A stretch of DNA of 64,000 nucleotides from contig NZ_FUEZ01000004.1 of NCBI RefSeq assembly GCF_900157365.1, positions 4,370,966 through 4,434,965 on the forward strand. The letters run 5' to 3'. Below the pieces are notes generated by a model. It was not told the DNA's origin, made no database searches, and was given only the letters and a program-made list of their open reading frames with translations. A program made the position numbers and the translations under genes. The stretch is from Mycobacterium numidiamassiliense (GTDB lineage Bacteria; Actinomycetota; Actinomycetes; Mycobacteriales; Mycobacteriaceae). Shown here one piece after another: positions 1 through 8,922 of this stretch (within the stretch, counting starts at the first letter, position 1; every line of letters starts with the position of its first letter).

Positions 1-553
1 CAGTTTCGCGGCGGCCAGCATCTTCGGCCTCGCAGTCGTCGTCTCGCCGACTGCCTCGGCAGCCGATTTGGTGGGTCCAGGATGCGCGGATTACGCGGCT
101 GCCCATCCCAGCGGTCCCGCTTCGGTGGACGGGATGTCGCAAGTTCCCGTTGCGGTAGCGGCGTCGAACAATCCGCAGCTCACCACACTGACCTCGGCGC
201 TTTCCGGTCAGCTCAACCCGCAGGTGAATCTGGTCGACACCCTCAACAACGGTCAGTACACGGTGTTTGCGCCGACTGACGCCGCGTTCAGCAAACTACC
301 CGAGTCCACGATCGGTGAGCTCAAGACGAACGCGCCTCTCTTGAAGAGCATCCTGACCTACCACGTGGTCCAGGGCCAACTGAGCCCCGCCAAGGTCGTC
401 GGCGCCCACCCGACCCTGCAGGGGGCGAGCTCGACAGTCACCGGTCAGGGCAACGGCCTCAAGGTCAACAATGCAAGCGTGGTCTGTGGCGGGGTGCCCA
501 CCGCAAACGCGACGGTGTACATGATCGATACGGTGCTGATGCCGCCGTCGTAG
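1..553 (+). CDS. mpt70: Secreted antigen MPT70/MPB70 (fasciclin domain), 5' end cut by window edge
   Basis: The reading frame is open from base 2. It begins inside a signal peptide (hydrophobic stretch, then PTASA before the mature start ADLVGPGC). The rest is one FAS1/fasciclin domain with the two conserved boxes YTVFAPTDAAFSKLP and LKSILTYHVV, plus two cysteines (GPGC and VVCGG) expected to form a disulfide. The whole protein closely matches the known MPT70 antigen, a small exported mycobacterial protein of the SigK regulon. Synteny with the Rv2876-, Rv2877- and mpt53-like genes supports mpt70 over the lipoprotein paralogue mpt83, and no lipobox is seen. The start codon lies outside the window. 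Confidence 0.93.
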   Translation, partial: SFAAASIFGLAVVVSPTASAADLVGPGCADYAAAHPSGPASVDGMSQVPVAVAASNNPQLTTLTSALSGQLNPQVNLVDTLNNGQYTVFAPTDAAFSKLPESTIGELKTNAPLLKSILTYHVVQGQLSPAKVVGAHPTLQGASSTVTGQGNGLKVNNASVVCGGVPTANATVYMIDTVLMPPS

Positions 554-698
554 CCGGCTGGTTGTTGACCGGGCCAGGTGTCGCTGCGACGCTGTGCTTC
601 GGGCGAGGTTGACGCCAATCCGCGCCTGCACAGCGTCGCAGAACGGCGTATGCCAGAATATCGGAGCAGCAAGCCAATCCGATCCGAAGGGAATCGCC

Positions 699-953
699 GT
701 GGCCAGTACCGAGGTGGATCAATATCAGGGCGTCGACCCCGCCGAGGTGCCCTCAGCAGCGTGGGGTTGGAGCAGGATCAACATCCCCACCTGGCACGCG
801 CTCGGTGTGTTCATCATCATTTTCCTGCTGGCGATGCTGCGCGGTAACCACGTCGGCCACGTCGAAGACAATTACTTGGTCGGGTTCGCCGTCCTCGCTC
901 TTGCCATCCTGGTGCGCGACTGGTGGGGCCGCCGGCGCGGCTGGCTCAAGTAG
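699..953 (+). CDS. Small conserved membrane protein (Rv2876-like)
   Basis: An 84-residue protein. The GTG start at 699 is preceded by a GAAGGGA ribosome-binding site; longer in-frame starts have none. It has two predicted transmembrane segments (about residues 29-43 and 54-70) joined by a short loop (RGNHVGHVEDN) and a basic C-terminal tail (RRRGWLK). Its position between mpt70 and the CcdA-like gene is that of Rv2876 in M. tuberculosis. Function is unknown. Its last codons overlap the 3' end of the convergent DUF4097 gene by 8 bp. Confidence 0.75.
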   Translation: MASTEVDQYQGVDPAEVPSAAWGWSRINIPTWHALGVFIIIFLLAMLRGNHVGHVEDNYLVGFAVLALAILVRDWWGRRRGWLK

Positions 954-1758
954 CCGCCGCGCTGTCGTGCGCCGCACGGTAAAGGCTGACATCGCCCGAG
1001 CCGCTGCGCACCTGTAGGGCGAAGGTTTCATCGCCGTGCTGGGGTCCGTCCGACGGCTGCAGGCTGCTGGTCACGACGCCGGATCCCGTGCTGATGTCCA
1101 TGCGCACCGCGGTGCCCTCGACAATCCCGACCGCGACGTCACCGCTGCTGGTATGCGCCGAGACACCGCCGCGAACGGCCGCCGCGACATTGACCGACCC
1201 CGACGCGGTGCGCGACTTGGCGTAGCCGCGCAGCCAGGCGACGCTGAGCGAGCCACTGGCTGACTTGAACTTCAGGTCGCCGTCGCAATCGCCGATCGTC
1301 ACGTCGCCCGACGCGGTCCCGATCGAGGCGAAACCCTCAACGGTGCGCACCACGAACGTCCCGGATGCGTTGGTGGCCTTGATCTTTCCGGTGACGGAGT
1401 CGAGTTCGACATGGCCGCTGGCCGAGCTGATCCGAACATCGGCGAAGTCGCCGTTGGCACGCAGATCGGCCGACGCCAGCGAAGCGTGCAAACGTGAGCG
1501 CGACGGCAGCGCGATCTCGACGTCGATGGCGCCGCCGCCGAGCAGTGGAAGGTTTCGTTTGGCGCCCAGGACGGCGAGCTTGCCGTCGTGGAAGTCCACC
1601 CGGGTGTGTTCTGCGGCCCAGACATCGGCGCTGCGCGATTCGTCCTGCGGGCGTACCTCGACAACCGTGTCGGCGCGGTCGGTCGCGGTGAGGCGGATCG
1701 AACCGCCACCGGCTTCAATCCGCACCGAGATGGGGGTAGGGGTGTCATACGTCGGCAT
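946..1758 (-). CDS. DUF4097-family beta-strand repeat protein
   Basis: 270 residues with repeated short beta motifs rich in SASG/TASG/SGSGDV, for example ISSASGHVELDSV, GTASGDVTIGD and SGSGDVSLY. This is the hallmark of DUF4097, a right-handed beta-helix-like adhesin-type fold. No signal peptide or membrane segment is visible, so it is probably cytoplasmic. It follows the ribbon-helix-helix gene by 28 bp on the same strand and the two are likely co-transcribed. No function can be assigned. Confidence 0.8.
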   Translation of the reverse strand: MPTYDTPTPISVRIEAGGGSIRLTATDRADTVVEVRPQDESRSADVWAAEHTRVDFHDGKLAVLGAKRNLPLLGGGAIDVEIALPSRSRLHASLASADLRANGDFADVRISSASGHVELDSVTGKIKATNASGTFVVRTVEGFASIGTASGDVTIGDCDGDLKFKSASGSLSVAWLRGYAKSRTASGSVNVAAAVRGGVSAHTSSGDVAVGIVEGTAVRMDISTGSGVVTSSLQPSDGPQHGDETFALQVRSGSGDVSLYRAAHDSAAAT

Positions 1759-1786
1759 GGTGGGTTCTCCTTCGAACGGGATGGGG

Positions 1787-2296
1787 TCAGCGCACCCAGC
1801 CGGTCACGCGGTGACCGGCGGAGCGGCTGGCAGGCGGAAACTCGGCGGTGGTGGCCGCTTGACTGGCCGCGGCGGCCGCACGAACCAGCCAGGAATTCAA
1901 CGACGCACCCTCGCGACGGGCCGCGGTCTCGACGGCGGCCCGTAGCCCTTCCGGAAGCCGCAGGGTGACCCGCCAGGTGCCGCCCTCGTCGTCGTACTGG
2001 GCGACGAAGACGTTGTCACCGTCATCGGCCGGGTATTCGCGCGCATCCCCGTCGAGCGGGGCACTGACGATGAACTCCGGGTCGCGGCCGCGTAACCGGA
2101 CTTCGACTGATTGCGGGGCCAGCTCGCTGGTGAGCTCTTCGGCGGCCGCCGTCAACGCCTCGAGCATGGCCAGGCGTATCGCGGACTCCAGCGGAGCGCT
2201 CAGCCGCTCGGCCAGGGCCTGCGCTTCGGCGCCGCCCGCCTCCGCGGCCACTTTCAGCTCATGGCGGACGGCGTCGACATACGGTTGCAATTCCAT
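1787..2296 (-). CDS. Ribbon-helix-helix / HicB-like DNA-binding protein
   Basis: 169 residues. The N-terminal half is helical and acidic (ELKVAAEAGGAEAQALAERL). The C-terminal part contains RVTLRLPEGLRAAVETAAR followed by EGASLNSWLVRA, which is the pattern of the Arc/MetJ ribbon-helix-helix fold used by HicB-type antitoxins and small repressors. It lies directly upstream of the DUF4097 gene in the same direction, so it may regulate that two-gene unit. No toxin partner with a recognisable fold is adjacent, so a toxin-antitoxin role is not supported. Confidence 0.65.
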   Translation of the reverse strand: MELQPYVDAVRHELKVAAEAGGAEAQALAERLSAPLESAIRLAMLEALTAAAEELTSELAPQSVEVRLRGRDPEFIVSAPLDGDAREYPADDGDNVFVAQYDDEGGTWRVTLRLPEGLRAAVETAARREGASLNSWLVRAAAAASQAATTAEFPPASRSAGHRVTGWVR

Positions 2297-2354
2297 GGTG
2301 TCATGTTGACACTACTTTGACACCGCCGCAAGGCCATGGTGGTGCGCGGTGGTG

Positions 2355-3248
2355 TCAGGGGCGCGGCGATCGGTGCGCCCGCCGACGCCAGGCAGCGGCG
2401 AACGCGCCGGCCATCAGCACGCACAACGCGACCAGCCACGGCCACAGGCCATGCTGGTGCACCCAGCCGGCCAGGGCGCCCTGCAGGCGTCCCGCGGCGG
2501 CGATCACCGCATCCTGTGGATCCGCGTCGCCGCTCAGCAGTCGCAGCTCGAATAGCCCGTAGTAGCCCACGTACAGCCCCACAGCAATCAGCAGGGCTCC
2601 CCCAATTCGGTTGACCAACGGCAGGATTCGCCGCAACCGGTCCGTCAGTGCCGAACTCGCCGTCGCCGCGGCGATCGCCAGCACGCCGACCACCAACGTC
2701 AATCCCACGACGTAGGCAAGGTAGACCAGCACGCCGGTGCCGATCGATCCGCCGCGAAAGCCCGCCGCGGTGACCGCCAGGAACGGCGCGATGGTGCACG
2801 ACAGCGAGGCGATCGCATAGCTGACGCCGTAGGAGTACATGCTGAGCAGCCGAGACCGCTGCTGGGCCGCCGGCGCCCATCGAGGGCCAACCGCCCGGGG
2901 TGTCAGCGCAGTCAACTCACGGCCCGACAGCAGCCAAATGCCAAGCCCGACAAGGACAATGCCGATTGCGACGGTGGCGTAAGGCAGATATCGCTGCACC
3001 GTCGTGGCTGCCGAGATGGTCAGCGCCCCGAACACTCCGAACACCGTCACAAAGCCCAGCGCCATCCCGAGTGTCGCCGCCAGAGCACGCCCGATCGGCG
3101 CGAGGGTGCTCGGCGACGCCGATCGTGGGCCGGCGGGCTGCCCGCGCACCACCAGCAGCAGGTAGGCGGGCAGCATGGCGAATCCGCACGGGTTGACGGC
3201 TGCCACCAATCCGGCGGCGAAGGCCAGACCGATGAGGCCTTGATCCAC
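2355..3248 (-). CDS. CcdA/DsbD-like cytochrome c biogenesis membrane protein (Rv2877c-like)
   Basis: 297 residues from a GTG start at 3248, two bases after the mpt53 stop codon. At least six hydrophobic helices are visible. The first carries the NPCGFAMLP motif and the fourth YAIASLSCTIAPFL, the paired cysteines of the CcdA/DsbD transmembrane electron carrier. These proteins pass reducing equivalents from cytoplasmic thioredoxin across the membrane to an extracytoplasmic thioredoxin-like partner. The tight coupling to mpt53 fits that pairing. The ORF can be extended upstream but only by running through mpt53. Confidence 0.85.
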   Translation of the reverse strand: MDQGLIGLAFAAGLVAAVNPCGFAMLPAYLLLVVRGQPAGPRSASPSTLAPIGRALAATLGMALGFVTVFGVFGALTISAATTVQRYLPYATVAIGIVLVGLGIWLLSGRELTALTPRAVGPRWAPAAQQRSRLLSMYSYGVSYAIASLSCTIAPFLAVTAAGFRGGSIGTGVLVYLAYVVGLTLVVGVLAIAAATASSALTDRLRRILPLVNRIGGALLIAVGLYVGYYGLFELRLLSGDADPQDAVIAAAGRLQGALAGWVHQHGLWPWLVALCVLMAGAFAAAWRRRAHRSPRP

Positions 3249-3250
3249 GG

Positions 3251-3760
3251 TTAGTGGGTCAGCGCTGACACCCGGCCGGACAGCTCCTGCTGCGACATGG
3301 CCGAGGTGGGGTTGTTGACGAACGTCGAGCTGCCGTCGGCGCGGTAGAACACGTAGGCCGGCTGCCAGGGCACGTTGTAGCGGGCCCAGAGTGAGCCGTC
3401 GGCGTCGTTGAGGTTGGTGAAGTTCAAGTTGTACTTGGAGACGAAGTTTTGTTCGGCACCGACGTCCGAGTGCCCGGCGATGCCGACGAAGGTGACCCCG
3501 GGATTGGCCGCCGCCACCTGGCTCACGCCGGGTGCTTCGGCGTTGCAGAACGGACAGAACGGCGCCCAGAACCACAACACCGCCGGCTTGCCCTGCAGGC
3601 TGGCGCCGCTGAACGGCGCGCCGCTCAGCGTGGTCGCGGTGAATTGCAGCCGATCGTCTCCGGCCTGCGCCTGCGGCGGAGCGGCCAGCCCAAGTATCAG
3701 GGCGGCCGCAAAGACGGCTGCGGCGAACAACCTGAGGGGGGACAACAGGCGGGTAACCAT
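3251..3760 (-). CDS. mpt53: Secreted thioredoxin-like protein MPT53 (DsbE-type)
   Basis: 169 residues: a signal peptide (LRLFAAAVFAAALILGLAAP, cleavage near AQA-G) followed by a single thioredoxin fold. The active site is WFWAPFCPFCNAEAP, a CxxC redox centre typical of the DsbE/Mpt53 family, and the cis-proline region is NVPWQPAYVFY. Family members are extracytoplasmic thiol-disulfide oxidoreductases. The CcdA-like membrane protein encoded 2 bp downstream is the expected electron partner. Length and synteny match Rv2878c. Confidence 0.93.
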   Translation of the reverse strand: MVTRLLSPLRLFAAAVFAAALILGLAAPPQAQAGDDRLQFTATTLSGAPFSGASLQGKPAVLWFWAPFCPFCNAEAPGVSQVAAANPGVTFVGIAGHSDVGAEQNFVSKYNLNFTNLNDADGSLWARYNVPWQPAYVFYRADGSSTFVNNPTSAMSQQELSGRVSALTH

Positions 3761-3834
3761 GCCTTGCTCCTTTGCTGGTGTTATCCGTTACGACGCGCTA
3801 GCCGGCGTCCCGGTTCATCCCGGCGCCCCGCCGC

Positions 3835-4929
3835 CTATCCCAAATCGGCGGCCAGCTGTCCGCACGCAGCACTGATTTCCCGCCCGCGGGTATCGCGAAC
3901 CGTACACGACACACCTTTCGCGCGGACCCGACGGACGAACTCCCGCTCGACCGACTTCGGGCTCGCATCCCAGTCGCTGCCGGGCGTCGGGTTGAGCGGA
4001 ATCAAGTTCACGTGCACCAGCGGCCCCAGCGCGGCATGCAGCCGCTTGCCGAGCAGATCGGCCCGCCACGGTTGGTCGTTGACATCGCGGATCAACGCAT
4101 ATTCGACGGAGACCCGCCGCCCGGTCACATCGCCGTAGTACCGGGCCGCATCCAGCGCCTCGCTGATCTTCCAGCGGTTGTTGACCGGGACCAGCGTGTC
4201 GCGCAGTTCGTCGTCGGGGGCGTGCAGTGACAGGGCTAGCGTCACCCCGAGCCGCTCGTCGGCGAGCTTGCGGATCGCCGGGGCCAGGCCGACCGTCGAC
4301 ACCGTGACCGAGCGGGCCGAAATCCCGAACCCATGCGGCGGCGCCTCGGTGATGCGCCGCACCGCAGCCAGCGCCCGCGCGTAGTTGGCCAGCGGCTCCC
4401 CCATGCCCATGAACACCACGTTCGACAGCCGATCGCCGAAATCGTCGCGCAGTGCCACCGCGGCGGCGCGCACCTGTTCGACGATCTCCGCGGTCGACAG
4501 GTTGCGCGTCAGACCGCCCTGCCCGGTGGCGCAGAACGGGCACGCCATCCCGCAGCCGGCCTGCGAGGAGATGCACACCGTATTGCGCTGCGGGTAGCGC
4601 ATGAGCACCGACTCGAACGTGGTGCCATCGACTGCCCGCCACAGCGTCTTGCGCGTCTGCCCGGCATCGCAACTGATTTCGGCGGCGGTCGTGAGCAGCG
4701 TCGGGAACATCGTCTCGGCGACCGTGTCACGCACCGCCGCCGGAAGGTCGGTCATCTGCCGCGGATCGGCGATCAGCCGGCCGTAGTACTGCTGCGCGAG
4801 CTGCTTGGCCCGAAACGGCGGCAAGCCGAGTTCAGCGACGGCCGACGCACGGCCCGCCTCATCGAGGTCGGCCAGGTGCCGCGGCGGCCGGGCACGGCGC
4901 GGCTCTTCGAAGATCAACTGTTGGACCAT
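3835..4929 (-). CDS. rlmN: 23S rRNA/tRNA adenine-C2 methyltransferase RlmN
   Basis: 364 residues. This radical SAM enzyme methylates C2 of A2503 in 23S rRNA and A37 in some tRNAs. The iron-sulfur motif CGMACPFCATG (CxxxCxxC) starts near residue 126 and is followed by the SAM-binding GMGEP segment. The methyl-carrying cysteine is in VSCTVRDTRG near the C-terminus and the second conserved cysteine is in AACGQL. The gene is intact here. It lies 32 bp downstream of cdsA on the same strand. Confidence 0.95.
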   Translation of the reverse strand: MVQQLIFEEPRRARPPRHLADLDEAGRASAVAELGLPPFRAKQLAQQYYGRLIADPRQMTDLPAAVRDTVAETMFPTLLTTAAEISCDAGQTRKTLWRAVDGTTFESVLMRYPQRNTVCISSQAGCGMACPFCATGQGGLTRNLSTAEIVEQVRAAAVALRDDFGDRLSNVVFMGMGEPLANYARALAAVRRITEAPPHGFGISARSVTVSTVGLAPAIRKLADERLGVTLALSLHAPDDELRDTLVPVNNRWKISEALDAARYYGDVTGRRVSVEYALIRDVNDQPWRADLLGKRLHAALGPLVHVNLIPLNPTPGSDWDASPKSVEREFVRRVRAKGVSCTVRDTRGREISAACGQLAADLG

Positions 4930-4961
4930 GACCTGTCCAGTATCGGTCAGCGACGGGCCGG

Positions 4962-5909
4962 CTAGGAAACCAAGGTGAGCACGATCCAGGCCGCGACGGC
5001 CGACGGGAGCACACCGTCGAGCCGGTCCATCAGACCCCCGTGGCCCGGTAGCAGCCGGCCCATGTCCTTGATGCCCAGATCCCGCTTCACCTGGGACTCA
5101 ACCAGGTCACCCAGCGTGCAGCTGAGCACCAGGACGAGACCCAGCAGCGCGCCGATCCACGCTGGTTTACCCGCCAGCAACGTCGCCGTCAGGATCGCCG
5201 CGGTGATTCCGAAGACCAGAGAACCGGTGAATCCCTCCCAGGATTTCTTCGGGCTGATCGCCGGGACCATCGGATGCTTGCCGAAGAGCGCCCCCACGGC
5301 ATACCCACCGGTGTCCGAAGCGACGACGGTGACCATCAGACAGAACACCCGTCCCGCGCCGTCGTGGGGATAGACGAGCAGGACGCCGAAGGAGGCGAAT
5401 AGCGGGACCCACGCGGCCAGGAAGACGGTCGCCGACGCGTCCCGCAGGTAATTCGCCGACGGTGAGCCGGCGAACGGTTCGGGCCGTTTGCTGTTGTCCT
5501 GCATGAACAACCGCCAGACATTGCAGGCCACCACGGTGGCGCCGAAGCCTGCCAGCGCGCCGGCAGCATGAAACGGCCAGGTCAGCCAGACGGTGACCTG
5601 GCCACCGACCAGCAACGGGATCACCGGAATGGCGTAGCCGGCTTCGCGTAGCCGTCGCACCACCTCGTGGCTGGCAACGAGAATCGCGATGGCCACGATG
5701 AGCACCCAGAAGCGCGGGGCGAATACCAGTGTGGCAACGAGCAGGGCGCCGATCGCCGCGCCCACCGCGATAGCGGCGGGCAGATCGCGTCCCGCACGGG
5801 AGGTCTTCGGCGCTGGCTGCGGCGCTGTTTCCTCTGCCGTTTCGTTGGCCGTTTCGTTGGCCCGCCGCGCGTCGGACGGGCTGCCTGCGCCAGCATCGGA
5901 GGTTGCCAC
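4962..5909 (-). CDS. cdsA: Phosphatidate cytidylyltransferase (CDP-diacylglycerol synthase)
   Basis: 315 residues. Makes CDP-diacylglycerol from phosphatidic acid and CTP at the membrane, the branch point to phosphatidylinositol, PIMs and cardiolipin. A disordered acidic N-terminus (about 45 residues) precedes roughly eight transmembrane helices. The family signature is complete near the C-terminus: ESQVKRDLGIKD followed by LLPGHGGLMDRLDG. It is transcribed with frr and pyrH upstream (22-bp gap to frr), the usual mycobacterial cluster. Confidence 0.95.
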   Translation of the reverse strand: MATSDAGAGSPSDARRANETANETAEETAPQPAPKTSRAGRDLPAAIAVGAAIGALLVATLVFAPRFWVLIVAIAILVASHEVVRRLREAGYAIPVIPLLVGGQVTVWLTWPFHAAGALAGFGATVVACNVWRLFMQDNSKRPEPFAGSPSANYLRDASATVFLAAWVPLFASFGVLLVYPHDGAGRVFCLMVTVVASDTGGYAVGALFGKHPMVPAISPKKSWEGFTGSLVFGITAAILTATLLAGKPAWIGALLGLVLVLSCTLGDLVESQVKRDLGIKDMGRLLPGHGGLMDRLDGVLPSAVAAWIVLTLVS

Positions 5910-5931
5910 GGACTTGGTTGCTGAGCGGCCG

Positions 5932-6489
5932 CTAGACCTCCAGCAGCTCGCCTTCTTTGTGCTTGACCAGGTCTTCGATCTGGGTGACGTACTGCTGAGT
6001 GGTCTTGTCCAGGTCCTTTTCCGCGCGGCCGACCTCGTCTTCGCCGGCCTCGCCGTCCTTGCGGATGCGGTGCAGCTCCTCCATCGTCTTGCGACGGATG
6101 TTGCGCACCGAGACCTTGGCGTCCTCGCCCTTGCTTTTGGCCTGTTTGGCCAGCTCGCGGCGGCGCTCCTCGGTGAGCTGCGGTACGGCGACCCGGATCA
6201 GGGTGCCGTCGTTGGTGGGGTTAAGCCCGAGGTCGGAGTTGCGGATCGCGTTCTCGATGGCCTGCAGCTGGTTGGCTTCGTACGGCTTGATGACCACCAG
6301 CCGCGCCTCGGGGACATTGATGCTGGCCAGCTGGGTGATCGGGGTGTTGGTGCCGTAGTAGTCGATGACGATCCGGTTGAACATGCCGGGGTTGGCGCGG
6401 CCGGTCCGGATGTTGGACAAGTCGTCGCGGGCCACGGACACGGCCTTTTCCATCTTCTCTTCGGCGTCGAAGAGAGCCTCATCAATCAT
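5932..6489 (-). CDS. frr: Ribosome recycling factor
   Basis: 185 residues, the standard length. Together with EF-G it splits post-termination ribosomes. Conserved segments are visible: NIRTGRANPGMFNRI near residue 26, YYGTNTPITQLASI, LGLNPTNDGTLIRV and the C-terminal coiled coil EELHRIRKDGEAGEDE. Starts at ATG 6489, 15 bp after the pyrH stop codon. Confidence 0.96.
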   Translation of the reverse strand: MIDEALFDAEEKMEKAVSVARDDLSNIRTGRANPGMFNRIVIDYYGTNTPITQLASINVPEARLVVIKPYEANQLQAIENAIRNSDLGLNPTNDGTLIRVAVPQLTEERRRELAKQAKSKGEDAKVSVRNIRRKTMEELHRIRKDGEAGEDEVGRAEKDLDKTTQQYVTQIEDLVKHKEGELLEV

Positions 6490-6504
6490 GTGCGCGTCTT
6501 CCCC

Positions 6505-7287
6505 TCAGGTGGTGACCAGCGTTCCGATCTTCTCACCAGCGACTGCGCGGGCGATATTGCCGTTGGTCAGCAGGTTGAACACCAGGATCGGCATGCCATT
6601 GTCCATGCACAGGCTGAACGCGGTGGCATCGGCTACCCGCAGCCCGCGGTCGATGACCTCACGGTGGCTGATCGCGGTGAGCAGTTCGGCGTCGGGATTC
6701 TCCCGGGGGTCTTCGGTGAACACGCCGTCGACGGCCTTGGCCATCAAGACGACCTCGGCACCGATCTCCAATGCCCGCTGCGCCGCGGTGGTGTCGGTGG
6801 AGAAATACGGCAGGCCCATGCCGGCGCCGAAGATCACCACGCGGCCCTTCTCCAGGTGGCGCACGGCGCGCAAGGGGATGTAGGGCTCCGCAACCTGGCC
6901 CATGGTGATGGCGGTCTGCACCCGGGTGTCGATGCCTTCCTTCTGCAGGAAGTCCTGCAGAGCCAGGCTGTTCATCACGGTGCCGAGCATGCCCATGTAG
7001 TCCGATCGGGTGCGCTCCATGCCCCGCTGCTGCAGCTGAGCGCCGCGGAAGAAGTTACCGCCACCGATTACCACGGCGACCTGCACACCGTCGCGAACCA
7101 CCTCGGCGATCTGGCGGGCCACCTGGGCGACGACGTCGGGATCCAGCCCGACCTGTCCGCCGCCGAACATTTCGCCGCCAAGCTTGAGCAACACTCTCGA
7201 ATACTTGGCTCGACTCTCCGGCTGCCTGGATGCGTCCTGTGCAGACGTCGGCGCACCGTTGGTGATGGTCGGCTCGGGCTGCATCAT
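6505..7287 (-). CDS. pyrH: Uridylate kinase
   Basis: About 260 residues. Phosphorylates UMP to UDP in pyrimidine synthesis. The amino-acid-kinase fold is clear: LLKLGGEMFGGGQ at the start of the core, VVIGGGNFFRGAQL for phosphate binding, MGQVAEPYIPLRAVRHLEKG and YFSTDTTAAQRALEIG. The start is placed at the tandem ATG ATG at 7287/7284, because GAGGAG sits about 8 bp upstream. The frame extends further 5' but without homology. First gene of the pyrH-frr-cdsA unit. Confidence 0.94.
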   Translation of the reverse strand: MMQPEPTITNGAPTSAQDASRQPESRAKYSRVLLKLGGEMFGGGQVGLDPDVVAQVARQIAEVVRDGVQVAVVIGGGNFFRGAQLQQRGMERTRSDYMGMLGTVMNSLALQDFLQKEGIDTRVQTAITMGQVAEPYIPLRAVRHLEKGRVVIFGAGMGLPYFSTDTTAAQRALEIGAEVVLMAKAVDGVFTEDPRENPDAELLTAISHREVIDRGLRVADATAFSLCMDNGMPILVFNLLTNGNIARAVAGEKIGTLVTT

Positions 7288-7645
7288 CAGACTCCTCGCA
7301 TGACAGTGCCATCCCAGGCGACCCCACCCGGAACGGCGGTTCACATCCTGCCCCATCGCAGCACAATCTCGCACCAATGGGGTGCATTATCTGCGTGGAT
7401 GTCGACGCGGGTCACCGCTGCGCCCCGTCGCCACAGGTCACCTTAGCGCCAACGCGATCGCGACTTTCCATCTGCCAGCAGATGTTTGAGCCTTCGCAGG
7501 CGCGGGAACCCGCACCAACGCGGCGGGGGAAATAAAGGTCTTGAGCAGCAGGGCCGGGCCGCGTCGCATGACCGGGTGATCGCGAGGTCGACCGGCAAGA
7601 GCGTAGGACGCTCACACCAGTACGCCACTGAGGAGGAACCATTCC
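7288..7645. other. Intergenic region between divergent pyrH and csbD-like genes
   Basis: 358 bp with no convincing gene. It must hold the promoter of pyrH (reading left) and that of the CsbD-like gene (reading right). The only clear site is the ribosome-binding sequence GAGGAGGAACC just before 7646. No hairpin or RNA gene is recognised. Confidence 0.6.
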
Positions 7646-7882
7646 ATGGCGGACAACAAATCAGGACCCGCAGAAGCCGTCAAAGGCGTCGTCGAGGAAG
7701 TCAAGGGTCGAGTCAAAGAGGCCGCTGGGGCGGTCGCCGGTCGTGACGACCTGACTCGCGAAGGTCAGGCCCAGCAGGACAAGGCGGAGGCCCAGCGCGA
7801 CGCGGCCAAGAAAGAAGCCGAGGCCGAGGCTGCGCGCGGCGCGGCAAAGGTCGCCGAGGAGCGCCAAAAGGCCAACCAGTAG
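7646..7882 (+). CDS. CsbD-family stress-related small protein
   Basis: 78 residues, highly charged and lysine/alanine/glutamate rich (EEVKGRVKEAAGAV, then QQDKAEAQRDAAKKEAE). This is the pattern of the CsbD family of small, largely helical proteins associated with general stress regulons. A strong GAGGAGG site precedes ATG 7646. A hairpin terminator follows directly, so it is probably monocistronic. Confidence 0.8.
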   Translation: MADNKSGPAEAVKGVVEEVKGRVKEAAGAVAGRDDLTREGQAQQDKAEAQRDAAKKEAEAEAARGAAKVAEERQKANQ

Positions 7883-7893
7883 CTTGTTGCCAG

Positions 7894-7929
7894 GATGGGT
7901 CCGGTCCGTGAAAACGGGCCGGACCCATC
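7894..7929 (+). terminator. Intrinsic-type hairpin after csbD-like gene
   Basis: A near-perfect 16-bp stem (GATGGGTCCGGTCCGT against ACGGGCCGGACCCATC, one G-U pair) closed by a GAAA tetraloop, starting 11 bp after the stop codon. There is no U tract, as is usual in mycobacteria. It also argues against the long upstream start for the next gene. Confidence 0.8.
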
Positions 7930-8098
7930 GATTTTCTCCGCCGCCGACGAAACGGCTGGAACGGGCGTTTTGCCCAACGCGAGCCGAAAAATTGGCATAC
8001 TTCTGCCCTGGAGGGGGTATTTGGCTGCGCTAAGCGGACATCTCCCTACGAGGTGCCTAACGGGGTCGGGGGCGAGGCACACCCTCTTAGATTTGGAG

Positions 8099-8788
8099 AT
8101 GTCTTTGGACGTTCTACTCGTCACCGACGAAGACGACTTCGAGTCTGCCCTTCCAACGCTGAAATCGTTGACGCAAACCATTCGACGAGCCCCTCTGGAC
8201 GACCACGCCGACGGGCAGCACAAGACTGCCGACGTCGCGATCATCGATGCACGCACCGACCTGACGACAGCACGCGGCGTCTGCCGCCGCCTCACCGCCA
8301 ACGCGCCGGGGGTCGCGGTGGTGGCCGTCGTCGCACCGACCAACATCATGGCCGTTGACGTCGACTGGCATTTCGACGATGTGATGATGCCCGCCGCCAG
8401 CGCCGACGAACTAGAGGCACGGTTACGGCTGGCCATCAAGCGCCGGCGAAGCGCGGTGGACGGCACGTGGAAGTTCGGCGACCTGCTTCTGCACCCGGGC
8501 AGCTTCACCGGATCGCTGGCCGGCAACGAGCTGAGCCTCACGGTCACCGAATTCAAGTTGTTGAATTTCCTTGTCCAACACGCCGGTCGGGCATTCAGCC
8601 GCACCCGGCTGATGCATGAGGTGTGGGGATACGACTGCAACGGCCGGGTCCGCACCGTCGACGTTCACGTGCGACGACTGCGGGCGAAGCTGGGCACCGA
8701 CTACGAATCGATCATCGACACCGTTCGCGGTGTGGGCTATATGGCCGTGACGCCGCCGCAGCCGCAGTGGATTACCACCAGCTCGTAA
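8099..8788 (+). CDS. OmpR/GlnR-type transcriptional regulator (Rv2884-like)
   Basis: 229 residues. The N-terminal part (DVLLVTDEDDFESALPTL) resembles a receiver domain, but the usual phosphoacceptor pattern is poorly conserved (VAIIDARTD), as in GlnR-like orphan regulators. The C-terminus is a winged-helix DNA-binding domain: LSLTVTEFKLLNFLVQHAGR, TRLMHEVWGYD, RTVDVHVRRLRAKLG and IDTVRGVGYM. No sensor kinase is adjacent. Start ATG 8099 is chosen because the upstream in-frame extension runs into the terminator hairpin. The true start could differ by some codons. Confidence 0.85.
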   Translation: MSLDVLLVTDEDDFESALPTLKSLTQTIRRAPLDDHADGQHKTADVAIIDARTDLTTARGVCRRLTANAPGVAVVAVVAPTNIMAVDVDWHFDDVMMPAASADELEARLRLAIKRRRSAVDGTWKFGDLLLHPGSFTGSLAGNELSLTVTEFKLLNFLVQHAGRAFSRTRLMHEVWGYDCNGRVRTVDVHVRRLRAKLGTDYESIIDTVRGVGYMAVTPPQPQWITTSS

Positions 8789-8856
8789 CCGCTTATTACG
8801 CAAGCTGATTCGGCGCTTCGCTCGCCACAACGGTTGGGGTGATTGCGAATACGCAC

Positions 8857-8889
8857 ACTCCCCGCGTCACCGGTGGCGACGCGGGGAGT
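8857..8889. terminator. Bidirectional hairpin between convergent genes
   Basis: A perfect 12-bp inverted repeat (ACTCCCCGCGTC and its complement GACGCGGGGAGT) around a 9-nt loop. It lies between the regulator ending at 8788 and the MPT63-like gene ending at 8923, so it can serve both. Confidence 0.8.
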
Positions 8890-8922
8890 TCTCAGCTACC
8901 AAGCCCGAACGGGCTCAACGGC

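Noticed and set aside
5689..7446. 585-codon + strand ORF antisense to frr, pyrH and cdsA
   Set aside because: It lies wholly opposite three well-supported genes; its length is a result of high GC codon bias.
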